A DNA stretch of 64,000 bases from Tolypeutes matacus (GCA_026826555.1 JAKSZT010054399.1:2600781-2664780); one strand, 5' to 3'; positions 43,940 through 56,416 are shown, counted from the stretch's first letter. Made by a program: numbers and translations. Notes: generated by a model not told the origin, from the letters alone.

Positions 43940-44900
43940 GTTTAAAATTTTTTTTTAATTTTTTTTATTTTTAAAGAAGCTTTAGATTACATAAAAGATT
44001 ACATAAATGTTACATAAAAAATATAAGGGATTTCTATATACCTCACCCCTCCCTCTCTCCCCTTTTCCCTATTAACAACATCTCTCATTAGTGTGGTACA
44101 TCTGTTACAATTGATGAACACATATTGAAGCATTGCTACTAGCCATGGTCAGTAGTTTACATTATAGTTTACACTGCATCGCACAATTTTATAGGTTTTC
44201 ACAAAATGCGTAATGGCCAGTATCGGTCATTGCAATGTCATGCAGGACAATTCCAATGTCCCCAAAATGTCCCACATTACACCTATTCTTCCCTCTTCCT
44301 CTGCTCAGAACATCTGGTGACCACTGCCTTCATATCAATGTTACGAGTTTTTCCAATGCTAGAATAATAAAAAGTCTACTTTAGTCCATGGTTGCATTCC
44401 CTTCTCATGTTTGTTCATTCTGCACTCTTGAGGATTTTGGGATGGTGATGCCCACTCTGTTTCTGATTGACAGGGGGCTTAGAGCCCATGGGGGAGATGG
44501 ATGGAACTGTCTTGCTTGCAGTTGTGGATACTTACTGGAGTTTTTGGGAGGGGCATTGTCCATTATCATCCTTTTGTTAGTTGTCTTGGGCAAGTCCAAT
44601 GAACTGGAGAGTAGGTATTACAATTCTGCTAAGATTCAGGGCTCAACTGGCATATGAACAGACCAAAGATTTAAGTCTCTGGGACATATATTTAACGGAC
44701 ATGGTGCTAGTTATAGGTTCAAATAAAAGGGGCAGAAGAGCCATGTGTAGGGAAATTGTAAATGAGTCTGACTCTGGTACAGGGTCGGCCCCTAACACAG
44801 GTGTGGGCCAAAGAAGCTGTTCTGTTGGTATTGTGGCCCATACAACATGGGGGAGATATTTCTCTTTAGCTTTGTGTTTGAGCTCAAAATAGTGACTAGG
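43940..44900 (-). mobile_element. L1 3'UTR, antisense (xenarthran type)
   Basis: T-rich left end, then 'AAAGAAGCTTTAGATTACAT', 'ATTAGTGTGGTACATCTGTT', 'CTAGCCATGGTCAGTAGTTT', 'AATGTCATGCAGGACAATTC', 'CTACTTTAGTCCATGGTTGC', 'GCCCACTCTGTTTCTGATTG', 'CTGGAGAGTAGGTATTACAA' and 'AAAAGGGGCAGAAGAGCCAT'. I recall this block as a xenarthran L1 3'UTR copied many times. No coding remnant within. Confidence 0.65.
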
Positions 44901-46509
44901 GAATGAATCAGTATATATAAACAGAATATGTCAATACCAGCATTTATATACATTTTAAAAATCATTGACTTTTAAATTGATCAAAAATATGCTTTTTGAG
45001 GTATTCATCATGCATCTATATGCCAGAAAGCAGGTTTTCCCTCTCTCCTTTCTCCAGATGTGTGATTTCAACAGAAGTAGCCTTGAGGCTATTTTCATCT
45101 GGGAAGAGAGTAAAATGACAGATTATTTTGTGAATAGTAAGCTGTTAACATTAAGTACAGTAGATATTTAAAATAAATCCACTAGGGTACATGGGTTCCA
45201 TGCTTTGGAATCAAGTATGAAACCACTTTGTAATAAGGTCTTTTTGCAACCTCAGGAGATAAACATATTTGGATGTTATCCAAGACACTCTTCCATACAA
45301 AATTCCACCCTTAAGGGAATAGTAAAATGGTGAACACCCAAAGTAGAGTTAAGAATTACTTTTGTAAATAACACAAAGCTAAGGATATTTATAATACCTA
45401 AAACTTAGAAAGGATTTATTCCACATTGTACAGTTTGGTTGTAATCTGGAACTGTTTTGTCACAAGAAATCAGAACCAAGCATATCCCACTTCCAAGCAT
45501 AATTTGGCATTATTTTATTATATGTGGTTCCAATTTCTTGGAGTGAAATAAGTTCAATTTGTTTCTCATGAATCCAATTCAGAATAATCTTTCCAAAGAA
45601 GCTTGGCATCAGGGAGTACATTGAGGAACGTATGTGGTGAGGGGTGTTGCAAGAGGGGAATTGGTCTTTATTACTGAATTTGCAATTGTGAATACTCAGT
45701 GGAATTGAAAATCATTTTCATCACAACCCAACTTTCACATATCTTTTTAACTTTTGAACATTTGTTCTTTGGATATCTAAAGAACATAAAGCAAAAGCAG
45801 ACGCAGGGCAACTTTTCTTTGCCATATTTGAGGTCAGCATAAAATATGTACTAGGAATATTTGAGAAAAATCCCATTAAGCAAGTCTTCTTATGAAGGTG
45901 TAGACAAAGATGTACTTTTACCAAATGTCAAAATTATGTTGTCAAATTTGATATGCAATGCCCCCAAAATGAATCTATTGCACAGATTTCCATGGTAGCA
46001 GTTCTCTGTGGGAAGGAGTATATTTGGTTAGGGAAATAGTTGGCAATCAAAGTGTTATTGCTTTGGGGGCAAGGAGGATGTCATTCAGAATAATACAGCA
46101 GCAGAACATGCTGATAACTTCTTAGTTCCTAACCTCACTGTTGATAGGCTGTTGTGTGTATTAGAGTATCAGCCACAGTTTGTGTTCTAATTATTCAGAA
46201 CTTCAGCATCAGGCTGGAACTGGAACCGTTGTCAGGCCCAAAACAAAATGAGTGACTCTTACTTCAGTCCTTCCACTTAGAGGATGGAACGGGAAAATTA
46301 ACTCCATTGCTAATGACTGAGATTTGGTTACCAGAGACAAACTACTAACAATTCTGCTCTCTGGTTACAACGCCAGACCTTAACTTTGGGCTTGCTTTAC
46401 CAGATTTTCTAACCTACAACAACTCAAACCTCCAGGTCAGTCTCTAATTAGCACATCTATTTCCTTCTATAACTTTGTGCAAAGAGCATAGATTTGGACG
46501 TATCGATCT
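44901..46509. other. Unassigned AT-rich sequence
   Basis: No gene or repeat recognised in this 1.6 kb. Confidence 0.4.
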
Positions 46510-46645
46510 GTTCCAAGATCTGTTGAGTTGGAACAGAGCTGGGTTTAAATCTCAGCTCTCCCACTTATTACCTGAACGATGCTGGACAAGCGAATTGAGC
46601 CTCCATTTTTCTCATCTGTAGCTCAAGAAACGGCAGCTGTTATTG
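46510..46645 (+). mobile_element. MIR SINE, diverged
   Basis: 'CTGGGTTTAAATCTCAGCTC', 'CCACTTATTACCTGAACGAT' and 'TTTTCTCATCTGTAGCTCAA' follow the MIR core. Confidence 0.65.
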
Positions 46646-47247
46646 TCAGGATGATGGCAGCGGGTTCCCCCAAATGACCTGGGAGTGAGTATGAATTCTG
46701 GAGAACAGCGTTTTGTCACAAAGACTTTCTACCCAGTCCTTGCAGAAACAGCTCCTCATAGGACCTGCCCCGGGAGATTCCCTTTTGGAGTGATCCTTTT
46801 CTGTCTGACTTTCTGTCACCAGTAACCCTTGTTAGGCTACATGTTTTGAACCCGGAGAGAAAGTCCACAACCACAAATGAGTGATTAGCTTTTATAGACA
46901 GCTCATTTAGGGAGGAGACTAGGACTGATATTTTAAATGTTAAAATACTCCCGGGTGGGGTGGTAAAGAGCAACTACTTCAAATCCCTTTTCCAACCTTT
47001 CCCAGCCCCACCTTGTTGCTGAGGTTACCTTTGTCCTTTCCCAGGGACCTTCCCATGAATCAGAAGTGAAAGGGTTACAGCCTGGCATAGCAGGAATGCA
47101 GCCGGGCCCGTTTCCCATTCCCACTGGACAGTGTAGGCCCCATGGTTGTCCAATGTTTTGAAAACCACTCTTGCCTAGACCCCAAGAGTGCTTTGTTCAG
47201 GAAGGGACACAAGGACAGATTTTTCTGGAAAAGTGGACTTACCTTAG
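46646..47247. other. Unassigned sequence
   Basis: No gene or repeat recognised. Confidence 0.35.
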
Positions 47248-47273
47248 TTTTTTTTTTTTTTGGGGGGGGGGGG
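47248..47273. repeat. T14-G12 homopolymer junction
   Basis: A run of 14 T followed directly by 12 G. No tRNA-like head or TSD is seen nearby. Nearby open frames arise from reading through these runs. Confidence 0.95.
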
Positions 47274-47993
47274 CTGTCTATCTTCCCAGCCTTGGTGTTT
47301 TTCCCTTTCTATGTCAAGGTTCCAATTTCTTGCAAAAGAAATTGCGCTGCTGATAAACATTAGTTATGGAAAGGTTTTCTTTCAAACCCAAGGGAAAGAA
47401 CAAGATAATTTCCCCTGGTTCAGGAAAGTCAGAGTAGAATAAAGCTTCTTGAAATATGAGCTTGATAAAAATAATATTGTCAGTATGAAATAAAAATGAG
47501 GACTTGGAGACAGTTTCATTCAAACTCACTTGATCATAAAATAAAGCCAAGAGAAACTGGGTAGGGGGAGGGATTTTTAACATGCTGAACTGAATCAGGC
47601 CAAGCTCTTGTAAGTTTAGATTTCTCTGGAAGTTTAAATTTTGGAAGGGTCACTCAGGCAGGGGCTGTTTTGTTGATCTCAGGGGTCAGTGTGAACAAAG
47701 GGATCTGCTGGGTCTCCCAGTTGGAAATAGTTGGACAGAAAAGAGCTTACAAAATATTTCTCAGGTTAACCTTGATTCCTCCCACACTACAAACAAAAAC
47801 ATTACTAATCTGTGTTAGAAGAGTCGGTCTCTAGAATGAAGGACATTTACAGAGAGAAAAGCTGGGATAGCCAGAATGCCCCACTTCACCAGTTTGAAGA
47901 ATAAAGTCAAGTCACATTTCGTTTATGTTTAAAGCACAATCACTCTGACAGCCCTATAGTATCCAGACTAGAAAAAGTTCAGATTTTTTTTTT
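47274..47993. other. Unassigned sequence
   Basis: No gene or repeat recognised. Confidence 0.35.
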
Positions 47994-48006
47994 AAAGGGT
48001 AACCCA

Positions 48007-48104
48007 GGGAGGGTTGGATGTGGCTCAACTGGTTGGGCATCCGTCTCCCATATGGAGGGACCTGGGTTCGATCCCCGGGACCTCCCGGTAAAAAAAAAAA
48101 AAAA
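48007..48104 (+). mobile_element. Short head-only tRNA-derived SINE
   Basis: 'GGATGTGGCTCAACTGGTTG', 'CATCCGTCTCCCATATGG', 'GGGTTCGATCCCCGGGACC', then 'TCCCGGT' and A17. Exact TSD AAAGGGTAACCCA at 47994-48006 and 48105-48117. Very close to the copies at 1959, 48915 and 30880. Confidence 0.93.
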
Positions 48105-48117
48105 AAAGGGTAACCCA

Positions 48118-48319
48118 AATAGATTCGGGATATCCTCAAAGAATCCTAACTTCTTACATAAATTCATCCTGGTAGGCTTCAGTCTTTTACATTCGATATA
48201 TGAAACAATCCTTGTTATTGCTATGCTCTGCTGAGCTCCCTTTCCCTCTACCATGGAATCTTCCTGGCTATATGCTCTCTTGTTTTCCCTTCACCTGAGT
48301 AGATGGGTTCTGTCAGGAC
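48118..48319. other. Unassigned sequence
   Basis: No gene or repeat recognised. Confidence 0.35.
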
Positions 48320-49200
48320 TCATAGGTGCCTAACCTGGCTTCAAGTCTCTGCCTAGCTTCCAGCAGAGTCCCACACATCACCTCCCTGCTATGTCCACAT
48401 ATCCATGGAGAACTCTCCAGACCACTTCACTGGGCCCTCAGCCCTGCAGAGCAGAGATGGTCCTTCCCTCCCCCTGGTCCAAAGCCCATTCACTCTCCAT
48501 GGCTCAATGTAGTTGACAAGGGGGATGCTCATTTCCTTAAGGAGATGGTGCCACCTTGACCCCTAAGGTGTGTCTGGCCTACAAGGTCAACCAAGACCAT
48601 CTCAAAGATGGCTCCTTGATCCTCAAGGAACTCAGTCTAGCTCCTTCCCAGCATATGATGGAAGGGACCGTCTGCTTTGTTTTTGTACCCCCTGCAGCCC
48701 CTAGCACAGAGCCTGGCACAGGACAGTTCAAATCTCTCCTCCTATTCTTCATACCACAGCCAAGCTCAGGCTCTCATCAGCCCTTGCCTGTCCTACCACA
48801 ATGGTGTCCAGGCTGGTTGTCTTCCAGTCTGCTCTCTGCAGAGGCGTCTGAGATGAATGCTCACTAGCCCTGAGACTCCCCTGCTGACCCTCCTTTCGTG
48901 ACACCCTCTGTCTTTTTTTTATTTTTTTATTTTTTTTTTACCGGGAGGTCCCGGGGATCGAACCCGGGTCCCTCCATATGGGAGACGGACACCCAACCAT
49001 TTGAGCCACATCCATCCCCCTACACCCTCTGTCTTGCAGAAGGAAGACAAAGCTTCTTACGTGGCCTATACAGCCCTTCTCCACCCAGTTCTTGTTGGCT
49101 TTCCAGCTTTAAGCTCAGAGTTACAATCCTAAACTGCTTGCCTTATACATCATGCCTTTGCTCAAGGGGCCTGGAAACCTACTCTGAGCCTAACCTTTAT
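48320..49200 (+). mobile_element. Possible L2-like LINE with nested SINE
   Basis: 'GTACCCCCTGCAGCCCCTAG', 'CACAGAGCCTGGCACAGGAC' and 'GCCTTTGCTCAAGGGGCCTG' have ancient LINE/L2 flavour. The assignment is weak, and the SINE at 48915-49021 breaks it. Confidence 0.35.
48915..49021 (-). mobile_element. Short head-only tRNA-derived SINE
   Basis: T-rich left end (T, A interruptions), 'ACCGGGAGGTCCCGGGGATC', 'GAACCCGGGTCCCTCCATAT', 'CCATTTGAGCCACATCCATC'. Exact TSD ACACCCTCTGTCTT at 48901-48914 and 49022-49035. Confidence 0.94.
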
Positions 49201-51663
49201 CAAGAGGCAGGGAAACTTGTAAAAGAAATGTCAGACATGCCTTCCCTACCCTGGAGGTTCAAGATGTGTATATTTTTGTGTTGGTGGAATAAAGATAGAA
49301 TGAAGAGGAAAAAAAGCCTTTTTGGCCATTGGGTCTGGGTTTGAAATTTCCAAAGCATTCCTAGTTGGGTCTTTGGTAGAAGAGGAAAGGGTTGACCAAT
49401 ATGCAGCTTGGAATTTATCCCCTTGCATCTGCAGCTCATTACTTTGAATCCTGATGGCTCATCAGAACAGCTCATTTCCTCCTCTCTGTGGAGATTACCT
49501 GAACACTCTTCAGCTTCTTTTCTTTAGAGGGGGAGGAAGAGAAGCTGGGGTGATCCTTATCAGTATTCTTCCTCCTCATTTTCACTTTCTTCTCAAGGTA
49601 GAGTTGATGAGAAATAGACTGGTGAATGTTCTAGATGTCTTGGCTTGATGGCGAAAGCTTTTGCGGGGCTGGATGAGAATGTGATCATTTGCATGGTTTC
49701 TGGTTCCTGACAATCTTAGAATCACTTTTTCCTGGAGTTGGGGAGCTTTGATTCTGTAAGAAATAGCTGCTGGTCTTATTATTTCAAGCTCTCTTTACCT
49801 GTCCCCCAGCTCCGCAGTTGCAGGCTCGTGCTTGCAGTTTGGCTGAGAATATTCCTGGGTGTTCTGCTCATTGCTGTGACCCTATTTCTTTCTTGGTTTG
49901 CAGGGTTAGGACATGTGCATTTCTCTCCCCCTCCCAAGTGCTCTCTCTCTTTCTGGCTCATCTTCATCTCTGGTTAGTTACCACAGTTAGAAAGTCAGCC
50001 CTTAGGTAGGAACAATTTTATTGGTTATGCCATGTGGTGGGGATAAAGACAAACGAGGCAAAGTCCTCACCTCTGAATCAAGCAACAGTGTAAAAAAATT
50101 CTGGCAAATGAGATAATAGGAGTATGAACAATATGCTCAAGGGAAGATGCGAGTTCCTATGCCTGGGGTGTTAGGGGAGCCTTCCCAGAGACAGCAACTT
50201 TTAGCCTAAGTTTTCTGATTCAGGATCATCCTGACTGAGACACCAAGAGGCCACTCCACAGCCCCCCACAATCTAATAAGATTCTAGAAGCATCCATGCC
50301 AAGTGGCTATTGGCGCTTGCCTGTATGGGTCCAAGATAAATACCCCTCATTCACACTCTTTCTTTTAGTCTGAGGATGGTACTGGTAAGATGGAGAAGCT
50401 CAAATACAATTGTTATTGAGGTTTTCTTTCTCGTATTGTGAGCTCGAGGCAGAGCGTGATGGTTTGGCTTCAAGCCACGGTAGGAGTAAGCTCCTCAGGG
50501 CCTCCAGGCCTCACCCCCCTCACCCCTGGGACCTGCTGTGTCCTCTCTGAGATTGGCCCTGACCCAGGCACACTGGAGAGGATCCCTTTCTTGTCCTTGG
50601 CTCTTGACATCCATGTAACTTTGCGCTTCTCTGGTGTGGAGATCTCATGTCTGTCTATTGGGCTGGAAGGGGGCAGGTCAGGAAACGTTTCTGAGGAGCC
50701 ATTCCATTTCTGCCCTCTTGGCTTATGATCTTCCTACCTAGGAAGATCTATAAAATGCAACCAATGCCTCGTTAATTTTAAATGAGTCTCCCCATGTAAC
50801 CACTCATCTCTGACGGCCACAATTAACCTCTACTCCACAGCCCTCTCCTTTTGTATTTGGCTGGCTGATTCCTTACCCAGGGGTTGCCCTCTCTTGACTT
50901 GCACCCCGGAGCGTTGTAGGTTGTAGTTGCAGGTTTTAGTAAAAGTCCAGGAGGAACTCTCAAATTTACAGCCCCTTCTTTTTCTACAGCTCTCGGGCCC
51001 TTCCCCCTCTCATTCCATGCCTACAACTTCCAGACAGGCTAATAAAGCTTTGAACATGTTGAGTAATCAGACTACCCCAGGCAGTCACTTTGACCTTGCA
51101 ATTTCCTCCCCTACCTTCCCCCTTTGACTTTCAGACTTGCGTCTTCCGCTGCTGCACGATGTGTGTGGGTCCTGGGTGATGGAATGGGCTTTATCAACTA
51201 TGCGTTTCCCACAGCAGGAAGGAGGAAATTCAAGAATTGGTGTTTCCTTCACGGCTAGCAAACCACTATTTTGCTTGCTGCTGGGCTGCCGGATTCCTTT
51301 GCCTTCACTAGCCCTCTACATAAGCTTCCTTTATGTCTATCGAGGGGGGTAAGTCTGAAAATGTCACCAAGAGTTGAATATTCCCTGTTGCCCCTGGGAA
51401 CTCAAGGTTGTATTGTTTCAAATTGGTGTTATCTATTTGTCTTCATTTGCATCTTGCTCTTTGAAGGCTTCAAGGCCTTCTTTTCTGTGTGTCCCTTCCA
51501 CCTGGCCAAACACATTAGACTCCTGAGGGATGATTCCATTGCTCCCATGTTATGTTCATTGCCTCCCATACCCTCCCCAGCTCAGTCTGTGGTACAAGCT
51601 TTGGGGAAACAGGAATCACTGCTGAAAACTTGCTCATCTTGGATGATGGGTGGGAGAGCCTAG
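49201..51663. other. 2.5 kb unassigned sequence
   Basis: No gene or clear repeat recognised. Open frames (for example 50438-50728, 51271-51663) have no known domain or conserved splice context. Confidence 0.4.
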
Positions 51664-52170
51664 GATCTAGGGTGGTGGAGGGGGTGATAGAGGGGGTGAT
51701 GGAGGGGATGGTGGAGGGGGTGATGGAGGGGATGATGGAGGGGGTGGTGGAGGGGGTAATGGAGGGGGTGATGGAGAGGGTGGTGGAGAGGGTGTTGGAA
51801 GAGGTGTTGAAGGAGTGGTACAGTGGGTGGTAGAGGGGTGATGGAGGGAGTGGTAGAGGGGGGTGATGAAGGGGGTGATGGAGAGGGTGGTAGAGGGGTG
51901 ATGGAGTGGTAGAGGGGGGTGATGAAGGGGGTGATGGAGGGGGTGGTAGAGGGGTGATGGAGGGACTGGTAGAGGGGGGTGATGAAGGGGGTGATGGAGG
52001 GGGTGGTAGAGGGGTGATGGAGGGAGTGGTAGAGGGAGTGATGAAGGGGGTGAAGGAGGGGCTGACAGAGGGAGTGGTAGAGGGGGTATTGGATGAGGTG
52101 TTGGAGGGGCTGGGAGAGGGGGTGATGGAGGGGTGGTGGAGTGGGTGGCGCAGGGGGTGTTGAAGAGGGT
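51664..52170. repeat. G-rich minisatellite, 12-bp core with 60-bp higher order
   Basis: About 0.5 kb built from variants of GTGATGGAGGGG and GTGGTAGAGGGG. 51901-51960 and 51961-52020 are adjacent 60-bp blocks differing at only two positions. The plus strand is nearly pure G/A/T. Long open frames appear on both strands because the units seldom make stops. They encode repetitive Val/Glu/Gly or His/Pro/Ser-rich strings and are not credible genes. Confidence 0.95.
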
Positions 52171-52807
52171 GGTGGCGTTATTTCCCCAGGTGGGGCGAGG
52201 CATAGCAATTATGGTACATGCAATGAGGTGTCTGGAGAAAAGCCCTCATCTGAGTGCAGAAGGCCTGGCCTCTTGTTGTGGAACTTGAGCCGCATCCCAG
52301 CTCCCCGAGAGGCTTAGGAGTTGCTGCAATGATGATGAAACCTTGGTCCTTAATTCCCTGTGTCCCGAAGAGTAGTAGAAGTCAAACTTTTTTTTTTTTT
52401 TTCCTCCAGCACCTGGTGGCAGGAAATGAGTTTCTCATCCATTCTTGAATTATAAGAAAATAGTTGATATATCACATGCTCAGGTATCTTTTAAAACTAG
52501 CTAAGGAATTCTTGCCTGTCTGCCTGCCTGCCCCGCATCCTGCTGTTCTTCCTTCCTTCTCTTTCTTTCTGGCTTTTCCTCCCCTTTCTGCCCTCCCTCC
52601 CTGCCTTCATTCCAAAGCTCTCTCTCTTCTTCCCCCTGCTTTTATTCCTTGCCACTCTCTCTCCCCTGGCCCCTTGATCCTGGCATTCTTTCATGAAGGA
52701 TTGTGCAAAGTGAATGCTGGGCTCTCTGAATTTCCCTCTTGTAGCTTTTCAAACAATTTTCTGGGTTTCTTTCCAAATTGCTTTGGTGGGTCAAAGTAAA
52801 GGATGGT
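52171..52807. other. Unassigned sequence with T run
   Basis: Includes a T16 run near 52388-52403 and C/T-rich sequence at 52540-52670. No gene recognised. Confidence 0.4.
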
Positions 52808-52995
52808 CAGGGTTGCCAGATCTAGCAAATAAAAATACAGAATGCTCAGTTTCATTTGAACTTCAGATAAAACAGCAAAAATATATTTTAGTATAAATAT
52901 GTCCATATAATATTGGGACATATACTAAAAAATTGTTTCTTGTTTACCTGAAATTAAAATGTCAGCAGGTATCCTGTACTTTATCTGGCAACCCT
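52808..52995. mobile_element. Foldback MITE-like element (terminal inverted repeats)
   Basis: Begins CAGGGTTGCCAGATCTAGCA and ends 'TTTATCTGGCAACCCT'. The ends are inverted repeats (GGGTTGCCAGAT / ATCTGGCAACCC). The inner part also pairs: 'TATTTTAGTATAAATATGTC' with 'GACATATACTAAAAAATTG'. The whole 188 bp can fold into a long imperfect hairpin. A related end-fragment lies at 6489-6513. Family not named; no TSD confirmed. Confidence 0.75.
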
Positions 52996-54998
52996 ACCCA
53001 TGATTCCAAGGCCTATGATAAATGTACTGATGGGCTACCATTTTTTGTTCCTTTCCTATTCTTCTATATGATTGTGTCTTCATGACAGGGGGCCATTTAT
53101 TTCCTTGCTTTAGTCATTTTATTTACATCTCGCTCTTAGCCTCAGCATAGTCAACATAGCCAACTGCTCCTTAGCCTCTTTACCCCAAAGAGAGTCATGT
53201 GTCTGAGTTTGAGGTGATTGACCCTGGTTTTGCAGCACAAGAGGGGATCAACATGCCCCAAGAATCAACTTTGTGTCCTCCTGTTTATCCACAAGACGTG
53301 TTTATCCAGATGACGTCATCTCCACAGCAATTCCTTGGTCTAGTTATTCTATGCCATTTAACAGACACAACTCAGAGTTTAAGTTACTTGCTCAAGATGA
53401 ATTGGATTTGAAGTCCTGGGTTTTATTTTCTTCCCAATTCCATACTTTTTCACTCTGTAGGTTTATGGATTCCTGTCTCCTAACAAAAACGCTGTGAAGA
53501 TAATTGTCATCCACCCTCATTTCTCCCTTAATATACAGTTACTTCTCAGTGGTCCTAGACTCAACTATTTCCCAGTGCCCTGGAGGGAATTCCCAAATAA
53601 GGTGAATTCTACCTGGGGACCAAGTCTCTTTTAGGAAGAAATTGAGTCCTGTGCTTCTGTAGAGGGGCCACCTTTTTTGATTTGTAAAATTAAGACAGAC
53701 ATGCCGGAAGCTCTCCAGGTTTGGGGAGAAGGCTCAGTGGATTTCTGAGTGCATGGCCTTCTTGGTTTGCACTCTCTGGGGGTGAGGACATAGGAAAGAA
53801 GGATCCCAGTTGCCAGAGTTTACTTCAAGGAAGTCCCTCTGAAGTGCTGGTCTCTCTGCTAGTTTTTCCTTCCTTCAGACTCCTTTACTTTCTATTGCCC
53901 TTTTCTTTTTCCAAAGCTTCCGTCATCTCTTTGAACTAGCCTCTTTTCCTGGTAGTGTCAGAAAAGTGGGCTCTGAGATGTCTGCTTATCTTACATTGTT
54001 GTCTTAGTGTTAATGCATGACTGCTCAGATATCAGCATTTAATACTATTTAAAATAGCCTATCCAAGGTCAGGTCCCCAAATCATTCCCTGACTTAAAAT
54101 TGTATTAGCATTTCACTCATTTATCTACCTGTGAGCCATAAATACCAAGCAGTAGATCTCTATGGATATGAAGATACTTAAAAGAAAAAAAAAGGAAGTG
54201 TTCCACCTTTGTCTTTATCTTAGTGCAAGTTTGTTTCCTAATGGGGGGATTTTCCAAGAGCTCTTAGTACCATGACTTTAGGAACAAAATGTGGTAGAAA
54301 AGGGCATACTTCCCATGCAGAATATCCTTTTCTCCCTTCTGCCCCTCTGAGCTTTGCTTCTGAATACACTACCAAGAGACCTTCTATACTTGGAGCAAGA
54401 ATACATTGTAAATCATTCTTTCACAGTTGGTTAACAGGCAGTGTCATTCTCACCAATAATTATGGTTTTTGCTTTGAGTCGAGAAGGTTGCTTTTGGGGC
54501 AATAAATTGTGATGTTAGTTATCCTTCACTCTCTTTGCATACGATTCCTCTGTTGGAAATTGGTGTTCTTAACAGTTTAACCTCTAGGGCCGCCAAGGCT
54601 TTGCAGCTGAAAGTCTCGGAGATCTCTGTTTTGAAAAGAGAAGAGAGAGAGAGATGGAGAGAGAAAAAGGGAGAGAGAGTCATAGAATCTAGAAGGCCTT
54701 TTTGTTTTCGACTTCGGTGGTAGGAAATTTGAAAATGGGGGAAAGGACCTTGGCTCTTATTAAAAATATTTTACATTAGAGAACTTTGAAGAGGGTTTAA
54801 ATTAATTGTGGTTTCTGTTTAATTTCAAGACCCAGCCCCAAAGCCAGGGCCACCTGATTGTTTATGCTTCTTTTTGTACCAGGGCCTTTGCATATGCCTA
54901 CACCTTTGTTAAGAGGCGACCACGCCAACTCACTCGGATCACCATGTGTTCATGGTGATGAACATGAGCAAGTTAATTCCAAGAAGAATAAGAGAATC
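52996..54998. other. 2 kb mostly unassigned; MIR-like piece
   Basis: 53350-53465 resembles antisense MIR ('CATTTAACAGACACAACTCA', 'AAGTTACTTGCTCAAGATGA', 'GATTTGAAGTCCTGGG'). 54637-54680 is a GA-rich run. No gene recognised. Confidence 0.4.
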
Positions 54999-55008
54999 AA
55001 AGCTCCAT

Positions 55009-55399
55009 GGAGCGAAGTGGGTGTGGTTCAAGCAATTGAGCTCCCGCCTACTACATGGGAGGTCCCGGGTTCAGTTCCCAGTGCCTCCTAGAGAAGATGA
55101 GAAAGACAGTGAGTTGGTGCGACAGGCTGGCACGGCGAGCTGATGCAACAAGGTGACACAATAAGAGACACAAAAAGGAAACACAATGAGAGACACAACA
55201 AAGTAGGAAGTAGAGGTGGCTCAAATGATTGAGCGCCTCTCTCCCATATGAAAGGCCCCAGGTTTGGTTCCTGGTACCTCCTAAAGAGAAGAAGAGCAGA
55301 CACAGAGAGCACACAGTGAATGGACACAGAGAGCAGACAGCGAGTACAAACAAGGGAGGTGGGGATAAATAAATAAAAATAAATCTTTAAAAAAAAAAA
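55009..55399 (+). mobile_element. Dimeric tRNA-derived SINE
   Basis: First head 'GGTGTGGTTCAAGCAATTGA' with 'GGGTTCAGTTCCCAGTGCC', a linker rich in GAGACACAA repeats, then second head 'GAGGTGGCTCAAATGATTGA' with 'GGTTTGGTTCCTGGTACCTC' and a 3' part 'AGAGCAGACACAGAGAGCAC', 'TGAATGGACACAGAGAGCAG', tail 'AAATAAATAAAAATAAATCT' and A15. TSD AAAGCTCCA at 54999-55007 and 55400-55408. Same architecture as 1534-1938. Confidence 0.88.
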
Positions 55400-55408
55400 A
55401 AAGCTCCA

Positions 55409-55804
55409 ATGAGTCGGTTAGTGGAAAACTTCATTCCCAACACCAAGTCAAATATTACTGAGTAGCAGGTTCTGATAAAACCATCAAACACAAAAAATAC
55501 TGCTTTCTTTTCTCTGATAATTTTTATGAAATTGTTTTTCAGATCTCTTTAGGTAATAAGTTATGAGGGATTATTTGGTAACCTCCCCAAGAGAGAACAA
55601 GCCATTGACGTAGATTTTAAGCAATCCCATTATTTGGCAGAGCTTGCTGTGGCCCAGTCCAAGAGCTTGTGCATGTCAAAAAAAATGGTTTTCCGTCTTG
55701 CATTTCACACAGAGAGAATGGCACACTGGTAGGGCAAGGTAGAAGTGGGAGAGTTTAACCTGTGAAATTTCCGACGTACACAGCTCAGAGGTTTTAAAAA
55801 GTGA
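55409..55804. other. Unassigned sequence
   Basis: No gene or repeat recognised. Confidence 0.35.
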
Positions 55805-55965
55805 GGCAGTGTGGTGAAGAGGATGAGCTCTCGAATCAAACTCACCCTGATCTCCTGATCTGGGCTCTGGCTCTGCATTTATTAGTTGTATAATCTTGGC
55901 AAGTTACTCTACTCTGCAAGCCTTAGTCTCCCTGTTTGTAAATGGATTGTAAATGCTAGCAATAA
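55805..55965 (+). mobile_element. MIR SINE
   Basis: 'CAGTGTGGTGAAGAGGATGA', 'CTGGGCTCTGGCTCTGC', 'TTGGCAAGTTACTCTACTCT' and 'GTCTCCCTGTTTGTAAATGG' follow the MIR head and core in order. Confidence 0.82.
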
Positions 55966-56416
55966 TAGAGCTCGCTCGCCTACCCATATCCCAGACACTA
56001 GCAAACCCTGGCAGCTCTGCCTTCCAAATAGATCTGCAATCTCGTTGCTTCCCACCCCTCCCTGCTGCCATGTTGGCCCCAGTCACCATCACATTTCACC
56101 TGTTTGTTGCATTGGTCTCCTTACTGGTACCCGCCCCCCCCAGCCATACAGCAGCCAAAGTGAGTCTTTAAAAAGACTTTTAAAAAACTCTCCCATAGCT
56201 ACCAGCTCATTCAGAATAAAAGCCAAAGTCTTGGCCATAGTGTAGAAGGTCCTACTGGATTTGGCTCCCTCTTACTTCTCTGGCCTCATCTTTGAATGCT
56301 AGCTTCTTGATCCAGCCATCCAGACCACTTTGCTATGCCTAGAACAAAACAAGCTTGTTTCTGCCTCAGGGAATTATACTTGTCTGGAATGTTCTGCTGC
56401 ATCCATCCCCATGGGT

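Noticed and set aside
51660..52208. Long open frames (178-182 aa) on the minus strand and shorter ones on the plus strand
   Set aside because: They are read from the minisatellite. The peptides are repetitive His/Pro/Ser or Gly/Glu/Val strings caused by the array period, with no domain and no splice or promoter evidence.
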